This document shows positions 48,328-57,749 of a stretch of DNA of 64,000 nucleotides, piece by piece. Numbering within the stretch: position 1 is the stretch's first letter; every line of letters starts with the position of its first letter. Source of the DNA: Paragorgia papillata (taxonomy: Eukaryota; Cnidaria; Anthozoa; Scleralcyonacea; Coralliidae); NCBI GenBank assembly GCA_035771165.1, contig JAWNZC010000421.1, positions 1,093,001 to 1,157,000 on the forward strand. The letters run 5' to 3'. The translations under genes were made by a program, and so were the position numbers. The notes under the pieces are model-generated. The model made no database searches. It was not told the origin of the DNA and saw only the letters and a list, made by a program, of their open reading frames with translations.

Positions 48328-49248
48328 AAACAAAAATAAAATAAATAAAATATAAATGTACAATTTAAAAAGAAACAAAAAAACAACAATGAACAAACAA
48401 ATGATGAAATACAAACACTGAAAACATAAACTTGCCTCATTGGCCCTCCAGATATACTTGTTTTATGATGGATATCATTCCAAATAACTTGGTTGGGAAT
48501 TCCTGTTGTTGTTGAAGTTCCAATGGTAAATGTGAGCCTCTGATCAAACGCCCTTCTTAGAAGCCCTAAAACCTTTCTTCCTTCTTTGCTATCCGGTAGG
48601 TACGCAGTGCACCTGGTTCCATGGTACCCTTGCCCAGGATTGGGATGGTTGCTACCTTGTGTGCCAGATCTAAAATTGTATTCAATTTCTATGGTTCCAA
48701 CTCTATCATAGCCAGGTAGTTTATAATACATTGTAGTGTGAGTCATCGTCCCATCAGGTTGGTTTCCAATGATCTTGCCGTAAACCGTTGAACATATAGG
48801 ACAAATTTGACGATGTTTAAAAGACTCATCAATACACGGCGTGCAAAACTTGTGCTTACATTTATCTAGCACTTTGGGATTCTTTATATCTTCCAGACAA
48901 ATAGAACATTTTTCCTCTTTGTCCTTTTTATCTACAACATAATAATATACCAATTCAATCCCCGTCAAACACATCAATGCATTTTCCCGAATATAGTTCT
49001 TGGTTATAAATTAAGAGAAAATTACACTTCACTATATATTCAGCCTTGTAATTTTGTTTCTATATAGTTCTTCTATAATGCAATAAAATATTAAAAGTTA
49101 AGAAGACTGAAAAAATACCATATACTGAGTATAGCCTACACAATTTATATATATATATACCATGAGATCAAATGGTGATCGTTTTTAAAGCCATTCAAAA
49201 CACTCGCAGAACGTGTTTTATCAGATCTAAAACACTCAGCTTCGCCTC

Positions 49249-49279
<31 letters not shown>

Positions 49280-49839
49280 CAGTAAGTAAGTAAGTACAGT
49301 AAGTACGCAAGCAAGTATGTAAGTAAGCAAGTACTGTAAATAAGTACTGTAAATAAGTACTGCAAGCAAGCAAGCTAGCAAGCTAGCAAGCTAGCAAGCA
49401 AGCAAGCAAGCAAACAAGCAAGCAAGTATTTAAATAATTAAATATTACACTTGTCCACAAACAGCTTGTTTCACCTAAATACAACAGTGAGACTGAAAGC
49501 GAAAGTACCTGTATTAATGCAACGTACCCTGTGATTTATACAAACATTTGCTATATCAATACGCTTGCCTGGACTCCTACCAAGATACTTTATTTAACAC
49601 AAATAACTACCAACCCAGTCCCTAAATGCCAAACAACAATAACATAGTTACATACTTTCAGCGCTATCAAACTCAACAAGTGCGAAATCTGAGCCATCGG
49701 AAGGAAGATACACCTTCGTCACATCCCCTCCACCGTTTTGTTGACTTTGAAAATAAATTGTTAGGGCTTCCTCTAAGAACTTACTAACTCCATTCACTTT
49801 AACAGTCTTGTCTTGTGCAAAATTCGGTTCTCTTGCCAT
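47847..49839 (-). CDS. Locus 2: RRM-RING-DTC short DTX3L-like E3
   Basis: Three-exon model: 49839-49656, 48931-48436 and 47916-47847; 750 nt, 249 aa plus stop, all phases compatible. It joins the RRM-like N-terminus directly to a RING-DTC module with no macrodomain. By family it should act as a ubiquitin E3 with an NAD+/ADP-ribose-binding DTC domain. The intron between exons 2 and 3 starts with GC, not GT (ATGAG|GCAAGT). If that donor is not used the frame runs into a hydrophobic low-complexity tail. The first exon belongs to a recent segmental duplication shared with locus 1, so locus 2 may have gained its present 5' end by that event. Confidence 0.68.
48276..48325. repeat. AAAT microsatellite
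   Basis: (AAAT)n of about 50 bp inside the second intron of locus 2, followed by further AT-rich sequence. Confidence 0.9.
48436..48931 (-). CDS. Locus 2 exon 2: RING finger plus most of DTC domain
   Basis: 496-nt exon, phase 1 in and phase 2 out. RING: CSICLEDIK, CKHKFCTPC, CPIC (C3HC4). [61 protein letters not shown] and WNDIHHKTS. All landmark motifs of Deltex C-terminal domains are intact. Acceptor TTGTAG at 48932. Residues before the RING (KKDKEEK) parallel those of locus 4 (KNKEES), supporting a common acceptor position. Donor ATGAG|GCAAGT is a consensus GC-AG type. Confidence 0.93.
49249..49415. repeat. Short tetranucleotide microsatellite (GTAA to CAAG/CTAG)
   Basis: Abbreviated counterpart of the 43048-44292 ladder, holding only its right-hand part (GTAA, the ACAGTAAGTAAG interruptions, then CAAG/CTAG). 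It is continuous with segmental duplication copy 2. Confidence 0.92.
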
Positions 49840-50720
49840 TTATCTATCATGTTATAAACGACGGAAAAGCAATCCTTCCACTAGCAACGAATGTTCTCAA
49901 TTTGTCCTTCTCCTTGACTTTCTTTTCTTAGAAATCCAACCGGAAGCGAGTGTGAGAGCCTGGGTACGAGCTTGTTGTTTTTATGATTCCTTGTTATGAT
50001 TCTTGAAACAAAACTGAAAGTAAAATTCCTTTCTTTTTCCTGGAAAGCATTCTTGTATCTGAGAAGTTCCACAAATAGTCTTAGACATGTAGTGTTGTGG
50101 TTTAAAGTGAATCATTGAATAAGAGATTATCGATGCATGTTTTGTGAGGAATCGTCCGAAGGATTTGGACCAGTTATAAGTTGTTTACAATTTTGGGCCA
50201 GTTCTCGAATGCGCACGTTGGAAGTTGGGACAACTTTGCCGGGAACCACCCATGATTGCTTTATATTTTAAGTACATTACTAACCGCATCATACAATTTA
50301 CTTGTTCTGTCGCCAAAGTGGCAAGAGAAATGTTATATTGTATATGATATTTACTGTATATTATTATACAAGTGATGCTGATACTTACCCTCTGGAAATT
50401 TATAAAACGGAATTTCTTTTGTCAAATATGTTTTACCAGCTTCTGTTAGACTGTAAATATGATAAAATAAGTGCGGTCGATTTACCTGTACATTTCGCCT
50501 TGTGCTTGAGCTTTCGACGTTGTGATACAAGGGCCTTTAATATACGGCTATGATAGTATTAAACAAGACTAAACACTTACCAGTTCGTCGTTCTTCTGCT
50601 CTTGATGCTCCGGTCAACAGCACGTGTATGCAGTGTCCAGGAACCATACAGGAACTGTCCACGTGTTTTGCTTGTTATCTCTCATCCCTGTACTTCATGT
50701 AGGCACGACACAACACAAAT
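49419..50720. repeat. Segmental duplication, copy 2 (contains RRM exon)
   Basis: Counterpart of 44286-45510, offset 5132 bp at the RRM exon, with only scattered substitutions across about 1.1 kb. After about 50520 it carries an extra insert relative to copy 1 before homology resumes near 50590. Confidence 0.93.
49656..49839 (-). CDS. Locus 2 exon 1: RRM-like N-terminus
   Basis: Encodes the same 61 residues as 44524-44707 (MAREPNF to FDSAE), with the same GTATGT phase-1 donor. Splicing to the acceptor at 48931 gives FDSAE-N-KKDKEEK and then the RING. The intron would be about 724 bp. Confidence 0.78.
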
Positions 50721-51231
50721 CATAAATGTTGCGCAGCACGCAATCATTTTGGAAACGACCTAGGCCTGGGAACGAGGTTGCACTTCCAAATCTTGTTTTC
50801 TTAATTATTTAACAAATTTAACTAAATTATGCTACTACCAGTTACAGCAGAGTTATAGTAGTCTATACTATATAACACTATACTATAGAACAGAGATAAA
50901 AACATAACCGGCAGAGGTAACAAACAAAGCAAAAAAATAAACAAAAAAGCAAAAAAATATATATATAAAAAGTTAAAAAATAAAAAAGAGTTAAAGAACC
51001 ACTAAAGATGCCCCGAAAACCCACGACACTATACAGCATTTAAAAAAAAAAGACAAATAATAAAAACGCCAATCTTTATGATTTTTATGATTCCGTAAAG
51101 AGTTTATGCCTCACCGATTTTATCATTTCAAATTAGGCGTCTGTGATCTTCATAGTCGTAAAATGTTCTTATTGTCTGGGAGAGCGGATGAAATTTGTTG
51201 TGCAAGATCAGGTTATGTAAGAGGTGGTGGT
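50721..51231. other. AT-rich spacer
   Basis: No gene recognised. One CAGTTACAGCA-type short repeat at 50839 is followed by A-rich low-complexity sequence to about 51070. Confidence 0.5.
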
Positions 51232-51236
51232 AGTGT

Positions 51237-51267
<31 letters not shown>
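51232..51267. repeat. (GT)n plus G-run
   Basis: (GT)n of about 18 bp followed by a G homopolymer of 17 bases. ORFs on both strands across it are artefacts. Confidence 0.9.
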
Positions 51268-51364
51268 TTGGAAGAAGGAAGGGTCTGGAGGTATGGACTC
51301 CGGAAAACGTTTCTGTGCAACCCAAAAAAAAACATTGGTTCCTGCCATTTGTGACCATCTCGAT

Positions 51365-51550
51365 ATAGACCACTTTCATAATGACCGACACTTTAAATAT
51401 TCTTTTATGTGCATCTAAATGAGCCTTTTTGGCCTCGTTATAAAGCAAGGATTCTTTTGAATTGCAGACACACAAACGAGGCTAGAAAGGCTTATTGAAA
51501 TGCACATAAAAGAATATTCAAATTAGTCGCTATTATGAAAGTGGTCTATA
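51365..51550. mobile_element. Palindromic MITE with TATAGACCACTTTCATAA ends
   Basis: Left TATAGACCACTTTCATAATG and right ATTATGAAAGTGGTCTATA are inverted. Arms continue through AATATTCTTTTATGTGCAT and GAGCC/TTT words to a centre near 51457. Total about 186 bp; TA ends suggest a mariner-type MITE. Confidence 0.8.
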
Positions 51551-51913
51551 GTGGTTCTCATGTCTATTTCTGGCAGGGCATGCTCTTTTCAACTGGCAGC
51601 AGGTTTTTCTGTTTCCGGCGATGGTTTATCCCAGAGGCTTCATTTGCATGCCGGCGAAGGCTCTGGGAACGAGATTGGATTGGTTATAATTGCTCGTGTT
51701 ACTTATATGATTCAATTCGTTGAATTTCAATAAAAATACTGGGAACAACACAAAAATGAATATACATATTTATAAAGTAAAATCAAGGTGTTTCGTTCAG
51801 GTTACAGACATAAATAATTCAGTTGCAAAGATTGCACTGTGTTTTTCGCTACGTATCGATGTTAATAGTACCTGCAGCATGGTGTATATATACCATCATA
51901 ATTGAACATTCAT

Positions 51914-51983
51914 TCATTCAATTCCTTTCATTTTGAGATCGTCTTGCACTCTTCTTAAATATTCAGGATCAGGATATCCAAAA
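51914..51983 (-). pseudogene. Orphan last DTC exon (locus 3 remnant)
   Basis: An intact 70-nt exon encoding GYPDPEYLRRVQDDL, then KMKGIE and TGA, with acceptor AATAG. The RING-DTC exon that should precede it is missing: between 51984 and 52378 only AT-rich and (CAAA)n sequence is found. It is therefore probably non-functional, although its own frame and acceptor are undamaged. It is closest to the locus 2 last exon in sequence and 3' flank. Confidence 0.8.
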
Positions 51984-52140
51984 CTATTAATCAAAATGAA
52001 ACCAAATAAATGAAGGCGAATTCATAATTAAATATTGATGAAACTCATAAAATAATAAAGTAATGTGATAATTAAACATTAAATAATTAAACATTAAATA
52101 ATCATGAAATTAAATAAATAAATAACCAATAAAAAATAAT

Positions 52141-52203
52141 CAAACAAACAAACAAACAAACAAACAAACAAACAAACAAACAAACAAACAAACAAACAAA
52201 CAA
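52141..52203. repeat. CAAA microsatellite
   Basis: Uninterrupted (CAAA)n of about 63 bp, inside the gap where a RING-DTC exon would be expected. Confidence 0.95.
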
Positions 52204-52299
52204 ATAATAAAATATTGAAATAATAAAAAAATTTAATTTAATGAAATATTAAAATAATGAAATGAAATAATAAAATATTGAAATATTAAGATAATGAAA

Positions 52300-52358
52300 T
52301 AAACAAACAAACAAACAAACAAACAAACAAACAAACAAACAAACAAACAAACAAACAA
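52300..52358. repeat. CAAA microsatellite, second tract
   Basis: (CAAA)n of about 58 bp, separated from the first tract by AT-rich sequence containing repeated ATGAAAT and AATATTGAAAT words. Confidence 0.95.
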
Positions 52359-52378
52359 TAAAATAATACACGCACTTT

Positions 52379-52485
52379 GTCAGCATTCTTCTGATTCCTC
52401 CCTGTTTTTTCATCTAAATCACCAACAAAACATTTTGTGTGTTATTCTAAAAGTCTTAATAATAATCTTGTATATAAAGAAATAA
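52379..52485 (-). pseudogene. Truncated RING exon relic with intron flank (locus 3)
   Basis: Matches 62840-62935 at locus 4: intron TATTCTAAAAGTCTTAAT, acceptor GATTTAG, and exon start through GAATCAGAAGAATGCTG, where the first RING cysteine codons would begin. Homology then stops. A one-base deletion (ATGAAAAAACA against ATGGAAAAAACA) also shifts the frame. About 470 nt of RING-DTC coding sequence has been lost. Confidence 0.82.
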
Positions 52486-52775
52486 CATATACTCACCATT
52501 TTGAAAAGATCAGTCATAATTGCCAGATAGTGGATGCTGATTCCGGCTGTCGTTTGCCGGAATCAGAATAATATTGATAATGAATATATATACATCAAAC
52601 ATGATAAGTAAGCGATTAAGTAAGCGATTAAGTAAGCAATCAAGCAAAGTAGCAAACAAACAAACAAGTGAGCAAGCAAACAAGGGAGTGAAGGACACTA
52701 AGTATATGTATGCATGTAGGTAAGTAGGTATATACTAGATAAGTGGGTAGGTATAACTTACAATTATATGACACC

Positions 52776-53636
52776 TCAGTCTGTTGATAAGCCCCGTCCA
52801 GCCTTTCTTGTTTCTGTCTTCAAATTTTCAGAACGAAAGTTCTGCTGAGAATTTGCTTGATTCTGATTGTTGGACATGCTTGTATTCATTCTATTTCCTT
52901 TTGAAACACCATTTTCACGACTTTCATTTTTAACGGATCCGCCATATCGCTTTCTCATCTCTTGCTCAAAAGCGTCAACTGTTGGTTTATCAATGTTAAC
53001 AAAGCGAATCTCTTTCAGATTCTCAGAATCTGTGGCAGCTTCGCTAAATTCCTCCACAACAGTAAATAGAACATCAGCACAAAGTTTGATGGGTACACCA
53101 AATACACCTGAGCTTATGGCAGGAATAGCAATCGATTGAGCTTTGTTTTGACTGGCCATTCGTAAACTGTTTAGGACTGCGTTTTGTAACAGTTTACGGG
53201 CTTCATTCCTTGAACAATATACCCACCTTGGTCCAACAGCATGGACAATAAAGTTACAAGGTAGATCCCCAGCTGTTGTTATTTCTACTTCTCCTGGTTT
53301 GAGTGATTTTCCCCGCCGATTCACGATTTCATCACTCTGAATTTGGATTAACTCCCCGCCTTGTTTTGCTATGGTGAAGGCTGCACCTGTAACATGGCGA
53401 AGGTCTTCATTTGCAGGATTGACAATAGCATCGACTTTCTCTTCGGTAATGTCACCTTGGTAAACAAATAATTTCATCTTTTTGGAAAGGTTGCACGAAA
53501 GCTGTTTCTTTCGAATTCTCCCGTAAACACCATTTTCCGGCTTTCCACCAGTAGACATTTTGTCATTGTTCTCAGTTGTGACATTTGGAGAAATTGATGA
53601 TTCGGTTGCCAGCTCACTTTTATCATCAGTAGACTT
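52776..53636 (-). CDS. Locus 3 exon 3: macrodomain
   Basis: Exon opening at a TCTTTAG acceptor in phase 0 (KSTDDKSEL...) and reading 286 codons to TGA. Counting from the internal ATG at 53558, the macrodomain covers about residues 28-204: LFVYQGDITEEKVDAIVNPA, NEDLRHVTGAA, HAVGPRW and IPAISSGVFGVP. Asp and Asn positions and the SSGVFG loop of ADP-ribose binders are present. RHVTGAA has Thr where locus 1 has Gly (KHAGGAA), which may alter the pocket. The C-terminal ~55 residues are polar and Asn/Gln-rich. The TGA lies about where the locus 1 exon donates to RING, so this locus ends as a macro protein. Confidence 0.92.
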   Translation of the reverse strand, partial: KSTDDKSELATESSISPNVTTENNDKMSTGGKPENGVYGRIRKKQLSCNLSKKMKLFVYQGDITEEKVDAIVNPANEDLRHVTGAAFTIAKQGGELIQIQSDEIVNRRGKSLKPGEVEITTAGDLPCNFIVHAVGPRWVYCSRNEARKLLQNAVLNSLRMASQNKAQSIAIPAISSGVFGVPIKLCADVLFTVVEEFSEAATDSENLKEIRFVNIDKPTVDAFEQEMRKRYGGSVKNESRENGVSKGNRMNTSMSNNQNQANSQQNFRSENLKTETRKAGRGLSTD

Positions 53637-56600
53637 CTAAAGATAGAAAGAAAGAACACCATGCATTGAAGATGCAGAACCTGTCGAATACGAGAAATTA
53701 TAATAGAAATAATTCACGTTTAGCTAACAAAACGCAATACAAGTAACATTATTAATATAAATAAGTTTTGTGGAGACACCACGTAAAATATTTCTTTGCT
53801 GAGCTTTCGGCCTGTTGACTCAGGCCTTCATCAGAGCAATGAAGGCCTGAGTCAACAGGCCGAAAGCTTAGCAAAGAAATATTTTACGTGGTGTCTCCAC
53901 AAAACTTATTTATATTACATTATTACATCACCATGAAAACTTTCAAATAATTAACATTATTACCGTAATGTATACAAAGAAATGATCCATCTCTGAACAA
54001 ACAAGTACATTGTTTTCTAGCTAAACTTTTTCCTCTGGGAGTTGCTTGATTTTGTATATATTTCTGAACGCATGCATGCTAAAGATTGGTACTTTTACCC
54101 TGAAGATGATTAAATTGTCGAAAACGTTTGGTTCTTATTTTTAATATTTCTTTTAACGTATTTATAGCCTTGTGTTACTTTTTAATCATTATTAATATAA
54201 TCAAGAGTAAAAAAAAAATGACCTCTCGTATTTGTATAGCTTAATGCAATTACGACATGAGATAGGCTAATTCAAAAGTTTATGCATGTAAACGTTTACT
54301 TTCATATATTAAGTACTTTCGAATCCCCCTAAATGCCTAATCTCACCATGTTTGCATGCATGCATGCATTTCATTCCAATACGTTATTCCATGATATGAA
54401 ATGACATAACATTTGGATGATATCAGACATAAAACTTCACCAAATTAGCCATGAAAATCTAAAGCATAAAAGATTTCAGACTGAAACAATCAACAAACAA
54501 CTTACTGCTATAAAAGCAAAAGGTTCTGCTGCTAAACCAGTGTCATTGATTCCCACTTTTGTAACACTTGAAGAAATATTATCTTTATCTAAAACGGAGT
54601 ATATAATAGTTATAAACAAGATCAACATTAAATGTAGTCAAACTCTATTTCATATTGATTGAAAAAGTAACAGTCCGCTGGCTTGAAAGTGCGCATTTAT
54701 GTAATTCTATCCAAATTCTATTCAAAAATTATATATAATGTAAAACTAGGTTTCTCTCACTAAATATATGCAATCAGGGTCCAAATCCTTCCCGCTTTCG
54801 CGGTCTGATCTGTTTCTCTGTAGTTGCTATTGTCTATTGGACTGACAACTACGAATGATTTACCAACTAAAGGATTTGCATAATAAATTATGTAAACACG
54901 TCTTGGTACAGTAGTTGCTGTAGGAAGGAGCTAGGAAAAAAGGAAAGAATGAAGGAAGGTATATAGGTAGGTAGGTAGGCAGGCAGGAAGGATTAGGAAG
55001 GAAGGGAAGGGATAAACGAAGATATAAATAATGAAGAAACAAATGAATGAAGAAAGAACGAAAATGTGAAGTAGTAAATTAATATATAGGTACATTTACC
55101 TCAAACAATGTAATAATAAGAATAAAAGTAGTGTGCTGTGTAAGCAGTGTTGAAACAACAATCGAAATACAGGGTATCCTTCAAAAAATGAAAAATGCCC
55201 CCCATCCATTTATGAGGTGTACCTTCTTTAATTAATTATGGTACAAGAAGTAAATGTTTATATCACGCCGAAAGCCCATCCCTCCTTCTTTGTTGTCTGA
55301 AATTTTCAGAGCTAAGTAGTTATCTACTCGCTTCCTGTAGTCATTTAAAGAGGCAACATCAAAATTTGAACTTGTCCAAATTATGTATGCTACGTCAAGA
55401 TTTGGAAATCTTCTCCTAAAGGCTTCCCTTGTCCTTGTTGGGCTTCTTGTTTCATGATAGGAAAGTACCATGAAATGTTCTTTCCTCGGGAGTGAATTGT
55501 TGTCCAACCATCTTAAGACGGATGTGAGTAAAGTGCACTAAGTCTTCTGCCAACATGGCAAACATGTGCATGGAACTCTCATGAGCATTGTCATTACCCC
55601 AAGGAACCCCACATGATTTGATGCCGCATTGCTTCATTTGGAATCAAACTTTATTCCCCTGTGGTCAGTTTTCATATGCATATGTATTCAAACTTGTATT
55701 CCGCGCTCAAACAAAGCTGTGGTAAAAAACGGGATGGGCGACATTCGTTTGGGACACCCTGTATTTTTCCAAATCTGTAGGTAGCATAGATAATTTGGAC
55801 AAGTTCAAATTTTGATGTTGCCTCTTTAAATGACTCCAGGAAGCGAGTAGATAACTATTTAGCTCTGAAAATTTCAGACAACAAAGAAGGAGTGATGGGC
55901 TTTCGGCGTGATATAAACATTTACTTCTTGTACCCAAATTAATTAAGAAGATGCAGTACAAAAACGGATGGGGGGCATTTTTTTTGGGACACCCTGTAGA
56001 GTAAGGGTCTTTGCTCAAAACGTTAGACTCCTACGTCAGTCTGTTTCGGCAGTATATATATCAAACCTTACTATATAATAATAAGAATATTTCATATGTG
56101 TCTATGTGTGTATATATGTATAATATATATATATATATATGTATAATATATGTATGTATATATGCATGTATTATTATTATTATTATTATTATTATTTAAT
56201 CTTATTTAATCACCGTAGCCTTTCAGAAGTACATCTGTTTTTCAAAGGGCCGTGAGTTCATTAAAATATTTACATAATTATTGGGAAAAAAGAAATATAT
56301 ATATATGTATATTAATATATGTATATTAATATATGTCTGTATATATTAATATACATATATATATATTTACAAATACATGCACGTATATATTTACAATAGC
56401 GATAAGTTTAATAACACCTGACCTTTGAGGCATGGCTTTGGCCTTTTTGCTATTCATTATTTATTTCAATAATGTATAAAGTATATATACTTACCGTTCG
56501 AACTATCAGCATACGATATTCTCACTATTTTGTTTAGGATGGTCTGGTTCCTGTCTTCAACCTTACCCATTTCAGCACAAACTTTACCAACTGTCATTAT

Positions 56601-57683
56601 GTTAATAATCGGACCATATTCGTAACAGATTTCATCATCACCATTAGGTTCCATAGTCTTCGGAATCTCCTTCCGTAGTTTTTCAATGTTTTCTTTCATC
56701 ATCTTTGCAGATGATAAGATTTCTTCGTCTGTTCCTTTCGTCAGCATCCCCTTTGAAAGATTGACACAGCTTTCAAGCTTCTCGATATAAGCTTGAAATT
56801 CTACTTTCTGCTTTGCTAAGGAATCGTGCTTGCGGCTGTAGATTCCATCGACTTGCTTGATTAGATCTTGGGCTTTCTCGTTTAGTTGTCTTGTCACTGC
56901 TTTCAGTATAGTGTCTCTACGGGCATTGATGTCTAGCTTAACTCGTTCCTTGACCTTTGCCAGAGACTGAGTAACATATGTTACCCTTATCAGTGCTTGG
57001 TTGCCTTGCTTCAATTTATTCTCAAGCGCTGGGCAGCTTTCAGCCAACAGTTGCTTTTGTTTCTCAGCCACTTTATCGACTGGCAGCCAAGAATGCTCGG
57101 GTTTCTCATGGTTAAAATCCGTGCAGTGTCGACAAATAAGCTCCTCGCATGTTTCACAATAAAACCTCAGCGCCTTCGTCTTGTGTTCTCGGCAATGCAG
57201 CTTTTTTCTGATCTTGGCTTGATTCTCCGGTTTCGATAATTCATCCATCGATAAAACGGAATGTTCGGCGAAGCCACGATAGTTGTTGTGACCAGCAAGA
57301 CATTCTTGGCACAAAAACACTTCACAGTCCACACAACGGCCAACCGAAGGCTCTTCACAGTGAGAACAGGAGACAACTTTTAGTCGATTTTGAACGGCCA
57401 TGACCTCTAGCATATTGCAGATAAAATGATTTGGCTTCATGTCTGTTACTTCTTCTCCCGGATTCAAAGTGAATTGGCTACGACAGTTCGGGCACTCAAA
57501 GTCCTTTACTTGTCGCCCAACTGCTTTTTCACGATGGTTCTTTACAAATCTCTCCAGGCAAGACTTACAATAACAATGAAAGCAAGGCAATGTTCGGGGA
57601 TCTTTCACTGTTCCCAAACATATCGAACATTGAAGAAGATCTTCTAGTTTACCAATCGAGACAGCTTCTAAAGAACACGCCAT
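52776..57683 (-). CDS. Locus 3: TRIM-macrodomain fusion protein
   Basis: Three-exon model: 57683-56495, 54588-54506 and 53636-52776; 2133 nt, 710 aa plus stop. Phases fit exactly: TRIM donor AACG|GTAAGT (phase 1), small exon acceptor TTTTAG and donor GCA|GTAAGT (phase 0), macro acceptor CTTTAG in phase 0. Predicted order is RING, B-box 1, B-box 2, coiled coil, short linker, macrodomain. TRIM N-termini are dimeric RING E3 ligases whose C-terminal domain selects the target. Here the selector would be an ADP-ribose-binding macrodomain in place of the usual NHL, SPRY or filamin modules. The alternative is that the TRIM exon joins an unseen 3' exon and the macro exon has its own start. Confidence 0.65.
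53754..53916. repeat. Near-perfect hairpin with CTGATGAAGGCC motif
   Basis: Arms of about 78 bp (AATATAAATAAGTTTTGTGG...) around a short CAGAGCA loop. Each arm contains GGCCTGAGTCAACAGGCC followed by GAAAGC; on the minus strand the left arm reads CTGATGAAGGCC. This resembles hammerhead-like ends of some retroelements but with an extra base beside stem II. It lies in locus 3 intron 2. Confidence 0.75.
54506..54588 (-). CDS. Locus 3 exon 2: small linker exon
   Basis: 83-nt exon bounded by TTTTAG|AT and GCA|GTAAGT, encoding (D)KDNISSSVTKVGINDTG then LAAEPFAFIA. It enters in phase 1 and leaves in phase 0, the only combination that joins the TRIM donor to the macro acceptor in frame. No domain is recognised. 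An 81-codon ORF on the plus strand overlaps it and looks like a shadow. Confidence 0.6.
54589..55167. other. Locus 3 intron 1, proximal part
   Basis: No gene. GGAAGG/AGGT simple repeats at about 54925-55010. At 55138-55166 a TGTTGAAACAACAATCGAAA segment matches, inverted, 46297-46316. Confidence 0.5.
55168..55766 (-). mobile_element. Mariner-like element remnant with HTH fragment
   Basis: Ends TACAGGGTATCC and GGGACACCCTGTA are inverted, the common mariner-like CAGGGTGTCCC terminus. The minus strand encodes FMVLSYHETRSPTRTREAFR then RRFPNLDVA, resembling the N-terminal helix-turn-helix (DUF4817-type) of such transposases, followed by a short C-terminal-like segment. The catalytic middle is missing, so the copy is internally deleted and immobile on its own. 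Family assignment is inference. Confidence 0.65.
55767..55998 (+). mobile_element. Second, inverted partial copy of the mariner-like element
   Basis: Reverse-complement match to 55168-55400 (GAGCTCTGAAAATTTCAGAC-type region, TTTCGGCGTGATATAAACAT), ending GGGACACCCTGTA at 55998. With the first copy it makes a head-to-head composite. Confidence 0.75.
56090..56400. repeat. TA-rich microsatellites
   Basis: (TA)n with TG interruptions at 56103-56165, (ATT)n at 56166-56195, and further TATATA/ATATGT tracts at 56297-56390, all inside locus 3 intron 1. Confidence 0.85.
56495..57683 (-). CDS. Locus 3 exon 1: TRIM N-terminus (RING, two B-boxes, coiled coil)
   Basis: 1189-nt exon from a clear ATG (MACSLEAVSIGKLEDLLQCS). 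The RING has C19, C22, C34, H36, C39, C42, C64 and C67. B-box 1 spans about 106-141. B-box 2 has C164, H167, C176, C179, C184, C187, H192 and H197. A charged heptad-like coiled coil follows from about 205 to 330 (KVKERVKLDINARRDTILKA). All zinc ligands are intact. It ends phase 1 at AACG|GTAAGT; without splicing the frame stops after eight more residues (KYIYFIHY). The layout matches TRIM2/3/45/56-like families, none of which normally continues into a macrodomain. Confidence 0.94.
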
Positions 57684-57749
57684 TCGAGAAGATATATATT
57701 TTATATAACCCTAGATCAAATCTTACTGCCAAACTGTTTCACAACTGCA

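Noticed and set aside
48237..48435. Hydrophobic C-terminal tail after the locus 2 RING-DTC frame
   Set aside because: It is intron read-through into AT-rich repeats past the GC donor; the conserved last DTC exon lies downstream in correct phase.
52497..52560. Possible small exon ending AAAATG|GTGAGT between the locus 3 macro exon and the RING relic
   Set aside because: The donor is good, but its open frame leaves in phase 0 while the RING acceptor needs phase 1, and the macro exon before it ends in stops.
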